This document shows positions 12,558 to 14,591 of a stretch of DNA of 14,591 bases, in pieces; the first letter of the stretch is position 1; each line of letters opens with the position of its first letter. Made by a program: the position numbers and the translations under genes. The stretch spans positions 1-14,591 of the forward strand of contig DATGHS010000335.1 of NCBI GenBank assembly GCA_035307785.1, written 5' to 3'. The notes below the pieces were generated by a model. That model was not told the origin of the DNA and did no database searches. It saw nothing but the letters and a program-made list of their open reading frames with translations. The stretch comes from DATGHS01 sp035307785 (GTDB lineage: Bacteria > Planctomycetota > Planctomycetia > Gemmatales > Gemmataceae).

Positions 12558-12581
12558 CGGTCGGGCTGGAAAGCCCGACCG
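12558..12581. repeat. Perfect 10-bp hairpin downstream of the zinc-ribbon gene
   Basis: CGGTCGGGCT (12558-12567) pairs perfectly with AGCCCGACCG (12572-12581) around a GGAA loop. It lies 45 bases after the end of the nuo group and may end its transcript, though no T-run follows. The GTCGGGCTGGAAAGCCCGAC core resembles the GTCAGGCTGGAAAGCCTGAC words near 10541, so it looks like a divergent member of the same family. A further fragment, GGAAAAGCCGACCTAC, is at 12610-12625. Confidence 0.7.
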
Positions 12582-12636
12582 CTTGGGCGCACGGCCTCGC
12601 ATTCGGCCTGGAAAAGCCGACCTACATCCAAGGCAC

Positions 12637-12717
12637 GAGCACCGTCAGCACGGCTCATGCCACAGAATTCGCCAGAATCGCGATCCAACGGTCGAGGGAT
12701 TCTGGCGAACGGTGCTC
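12637..12717. repeat. Nested inverted repeat between the zinc-ribbon gene and the small membrane protein gene
   Basis: An outer stem GAGCACCGT (12637-12645) pairs with ACGGTGCTC (12709-12717), and an inner stem TTCGCCAGAATC (12668-12679) pairs with GATTCTGGCGAA (12698-12709); both are perfect, sharing base 12709. It lies between converging genes and could serve as a bidirectional terminator, or be a dispersed element. Confidence 0.65.
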
Positions 12718-12723
12718 CCGCCA

Positions 12724-12945
12724 TTATTGCGCCGAAGCTGGCCCGGCTTCCGCGGATTTCGGGCTCATTGTCCAAAACACCGCGGCGCAAACCGCAATGC
12801 CGGGGGCGAAGATGCCCACAAGCATCCATGGATCGAAGCCGACGAGATTATCCGGTTCCAGGAATCTCCAGGTGACCCAGTAGCCCACGACGCCGGCGCC
12901 CATCCCAGCCAATACCGCAATGGCGGTACGAATTGCGAAAGACAT
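12724..12945 (-). CDS. Small membrane protein with two predicted helices
   Basis: Not recognised. The ATG at 12945 has GGGGAGGG eight bases upstream and gives 73 residues: helix 1 at about 7-26 (TAIAVLAGMGAGVVGYWVTW), a polar loop with EPDNLVGFDPW, helix 2 at about 41-60 (MLVGIFAPGIAVCAAVFWTM), and a short polar tail. The glycine-rich first helix and strong ribosome site suggest a real small gene. An in-frame TTG at 12975 would add 10 residues without support. It converges with the nuo group and lies 128 bases downstream of the TPR gene on the same strand. Function is unknown. Confidence 0.6.
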   Translation of the reverse strand: MSFAIRTAIAVLAGMGAGVVGYWVTWRFLEPDNLVGFDPWMLVGIFAPGIAVCAAVFWTMSPKSAEAGPASAQ

Positions 12946-13073
12946 TAATGCAGCCCTCCCCAGTAATGGAATCAAGCGAGTTCAAGACCGCGCAAAATGG
13001 CGGTGGACGGGTTCATGGAACCATAGCATAAATTGACCGGAAAGGTCGAGAAAATGACCGACATTCCCGGCCG

Positions 13074-14591
13074 TTAAAACCAGGATTTCAACCTGGTCCG
13101 CAGCTCATCGATAACAGCCTGATAGGCCGGGGCCGAACGAATGGCATCGAAATCGGGATCGTTTTCGAGGAACCAGAGATTCTCGAAGTCGTGGGCAACC
13201 GCCTGGCGAACGCAGGCAATTGCCTTTGCCGTGAGCACGGCTCTTCTTAGGTCGAGGGGGCTCATTTCGCCGACCAAAACTGCCAACCCCACGGCGGCGA
13301 AGATTTCGTAGTGGGCTTGCGTCTCCAACTTGTCCTTTTTCCGCTCCGGGGTATCCGTCTTGGATTTGCCTGCTTCAGCAGCCTGCTTCAGTAGGGAATC
13401 GCAAAAGGCGAGAACTTCGGCTTCTTGGCCAAGGCGGGCCTGCACGAGCATGCGGTCGATCCCCGCGTCGAATACACCGCGCGTTTTTTCGCCTCGAGCC
13501 TCTGCCTCCACTTCGCGCTCGCGCACTTCCCGCAAGCTGAGGCAGCGTTTGTAATAAGTCTGCGCCTCGGCGGTCTTGCCTACTTTCTCTGCGGCCATGC
13601 CCAGGCGATAGTAACCGAGTGCCAGGCCCATCTGCATGACATTCACGACCTCGTGTGAATCGCAAAGTGCTCGGCTCTGCTGCTGGGCACTCTGATAATA
13701 CTCCAGGGCCTTTTTGGGCTCGTTCAACTTCATGATGCACCAGTCGCCGTATTCGCTGTAGACCTTGTCGAGGTTGTAACGAGCGGCGAGACTGGTCGGG
13801 TTCGCGCGCTGTTGGTTTCTGAAGATTTTCAGGGCTTGGTCGTAGGCCGTGCGGCCGTACTGAAGCTGATTGTCGCGGAAGAGAAGATTACCATACGTGA
13901 TCAAGACCAAAGCCTGATCGCGCTCGGCCATTTCTCTCCGATGCGCGTCCGTCAGCCGCCAAGTGTTTTCTTCAAAAATCAACTTGCTGCTTTCGGCTTC
14001 GTCGCGAGCGTACTTGTACTCCTTCGCCACGAAATAGGCTTCGGCCATGATCTTGTGCATCCTGCCGAGGTCCAGCTTGCTATCGATGGGGTCGATTTCG
14101 CCCGTTTCCGGCGCATCGACCAGCCGTTGCCGGATTACGAGTGCTTTCTTGTACCAATCGATGGCTTCGAAATACCTCTTCTGATCGGTCGCGAGTTCGC
14201 CCATTTTGATGTAGGCGAAGGACAGGTTGCTCTGGGCCTTGTCTTTCTCCTCCGCCTCCGTTTTGACTACCTCTTCAGCGATGCGCAGCGCTTCCTGATA
14301 GTGCCTGTTGGCCAGGTCGAGCTTCTTTTCAATCCGGGCCATATCGCCCTGGCGCGTGGCCAATATGAGCAAGCCGCGCTCCGTCAGCGTGCCGACATCA
14401 CCCTGACCACGCGCTTCATTCAGCAACCGGATCACGAGTTCCGTCATGTCGGCCTTCATTTCATCGCCGAGCGGATGATAGTCGGCGAGGGCCGGCACCT
14501 CGGCCGCAAACGCAGTGACCAACTTGCGATTCACTTCTAGTCGCTCGGTCGCGAGTTTTTCTTTCGCGGCCAGCGCATCTTGCTTGGCGAC
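13074..14591 (-). CDS. TPR-repeat protein, C-terminal part (start lies beyond right edge)
   Basis: The minus-strand frame is open from the window edge (14591) to TAA at 13074, 505 codons. The in-frame GTG at 14534 is therefore unlikely to be the start, since the upstream codons continue a charged helix (AKQDALAAKEKLATERLEV). The visible part is nearly all helical. Several TPR-like units are seen, for example ANRHYQEALRIAEEVV, AFAYIKMGELATDQKRYFEA in altered form, AIDWYKKALVIRQRLV, AYDQALKIFRNQQRANP and KALEYYQSAQQQSRAL, then ALGYYRLGMAAEKVGKTAEA with YYKRCLSLREVRERE. The last 60 residues (DFENLWFLENDPDFDAIRSA) are a common end for such proteins. In planctomycetes an Ala/Lys/Glu-rich coiled helix followed by TPRs often forms the C-terminus of a transmembrane Ser/Thr protein kinase; that is an inference, as no kinase domain is in view. 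Confidence 0.85.
   Translation of the reverse strand, partial: VAKQDALAAKEKLATERLEVNRKLVTAFAAEVPALADYHPLGDEMKADMTELVIRLLNEARGQGDVGTLTERGLLILATRQGDMARIEKKLDLANRHYQEALRIAEEVVKTEAEEKDKAQSNLSFAYIKMGELATDQKRYFEAIDWYKKALVIRQRLVDAPETGEIDPIDSKLDLGRMHKIMAEAYFVAKEYKYARDEAESSKLIFEENTWRLTDAHRREMAERDQALVLITYGNLLFRDNQLQYGRTAYDQALKIFRNQQRANPTSLAARYNLDKVYSEYGDWCIMKLNEPKKALEYYQSAQQQSRALCDSHEVVNVMQMGLALGYYRLGMAAEKVGKTAEAQTYYKRCLSLREVREREVEAEARGEKTRGVFDAGIDRMLVQARLGQEAEVLAFCDSLLKQAAEAGKSKTDTPERKKDKLETQAHYEIFAAVGLAVLVGEMSPLDLRRAVLTAKAIACVRQAVAHDFENLWFLENDPDFDAIRSAPAYQAVIDELRTRLKSWF

Noticed and set aside
12533..12948. Overlapping plus-strand frames across the repeat cluster and small membrane gene
   Set aside because: They consist of translated palindromes such as NSPESRS and are without ribosome sites; the minus-strand 73-residue frame is more convincing.
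14532..14534. GTG as the start of the TPR gene
   Set aside because: The frame stays open to the window edge with a plausible charged helix, so the real start lies outside.

Overview
The window most likely comes from a member of the Planctomycetota, probably class Planctomycetia. The evidence is a GC-rich chromosome, a B-type succinate dehydrogenase, several exported proteins with proline-rich low-complexity stretches, a DUF6624 protein, a large TPR protein, and above all the intergenic palindromic elements (GTAGGTCAGGC type, CCCTCTCC/GGAGAGGG type, CGTAAGCGAGG type, CCAGGGACGGAAGTCCCTGG type, TCCTATAGGA type). From memory these recur in planctomycete genomes. The assignment is an inference from content, not from a marker gene.

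Layout. 1-1583 (minus): start of a succinate dehydrogenase operon, sdhC then sdhA, which runs off the left edge; sdhB would be expected beyond it. 1817-4550 (plus): two exported proteins of unknown function, a proline-rich one and one with two copies of an Ig-like module, separated by a palindromic element that appears to supply the ribosome binding site of the second. 4727-5425 (plus): APS kinase CysC with an unusual internal insertion, flanked by inverted repeats on both sides. 5474-6145 (minus): exported DUF6624 protein. 6334-8085 (plus): exported DUF885 metallopeptidase-like protein, divergent from the previous gene. 8219-9301 (plus): Tat-exported NHL-type beta-propeller protein. 9416-12513 (plus): a fragmentary, reordered respiratory complex I locus: nuoI, a DUF2203 gene, nuoA, an AT-rich inverted repeat, nuoB, and a small membrane-anchored zinc-ribbon protein. 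12724-12945 (minus): a small two-helix membrane protein. 13074-14591 (minus): C-terminal part of a TPR protein that continues past the right edge.

How the genes fit together. Two respiratory enzymes that feed the quinone pool are represented in part: complex II by SdhC and SdhA, complex I by NuoI, NuoA and NuoB. The three complex I subunits all belong to or border the quinone-reducing arm. Two of them carry extra sequence: NuoA has about 90 added residues between its second and third membrane helices, and NuoI has a PAAEK-repeat tail. No nuoCD, EFG, H or JKLMN genes are seen here, so the rest of complex I must lie elsewhere. The other genes share no obvious pathway.

No CRISPR array, transposase, phage gene, rRNA or tRNA was recognised. 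No gene-free stretch exceeds about 235 bases. I do not see a clear new multi-gene system. The strongest leads are the expanded NuoA within the rearranged nuo cluster, the repeats that coincide with stop codons and ribosome binding sites, and the duplicated-domain exported protein.
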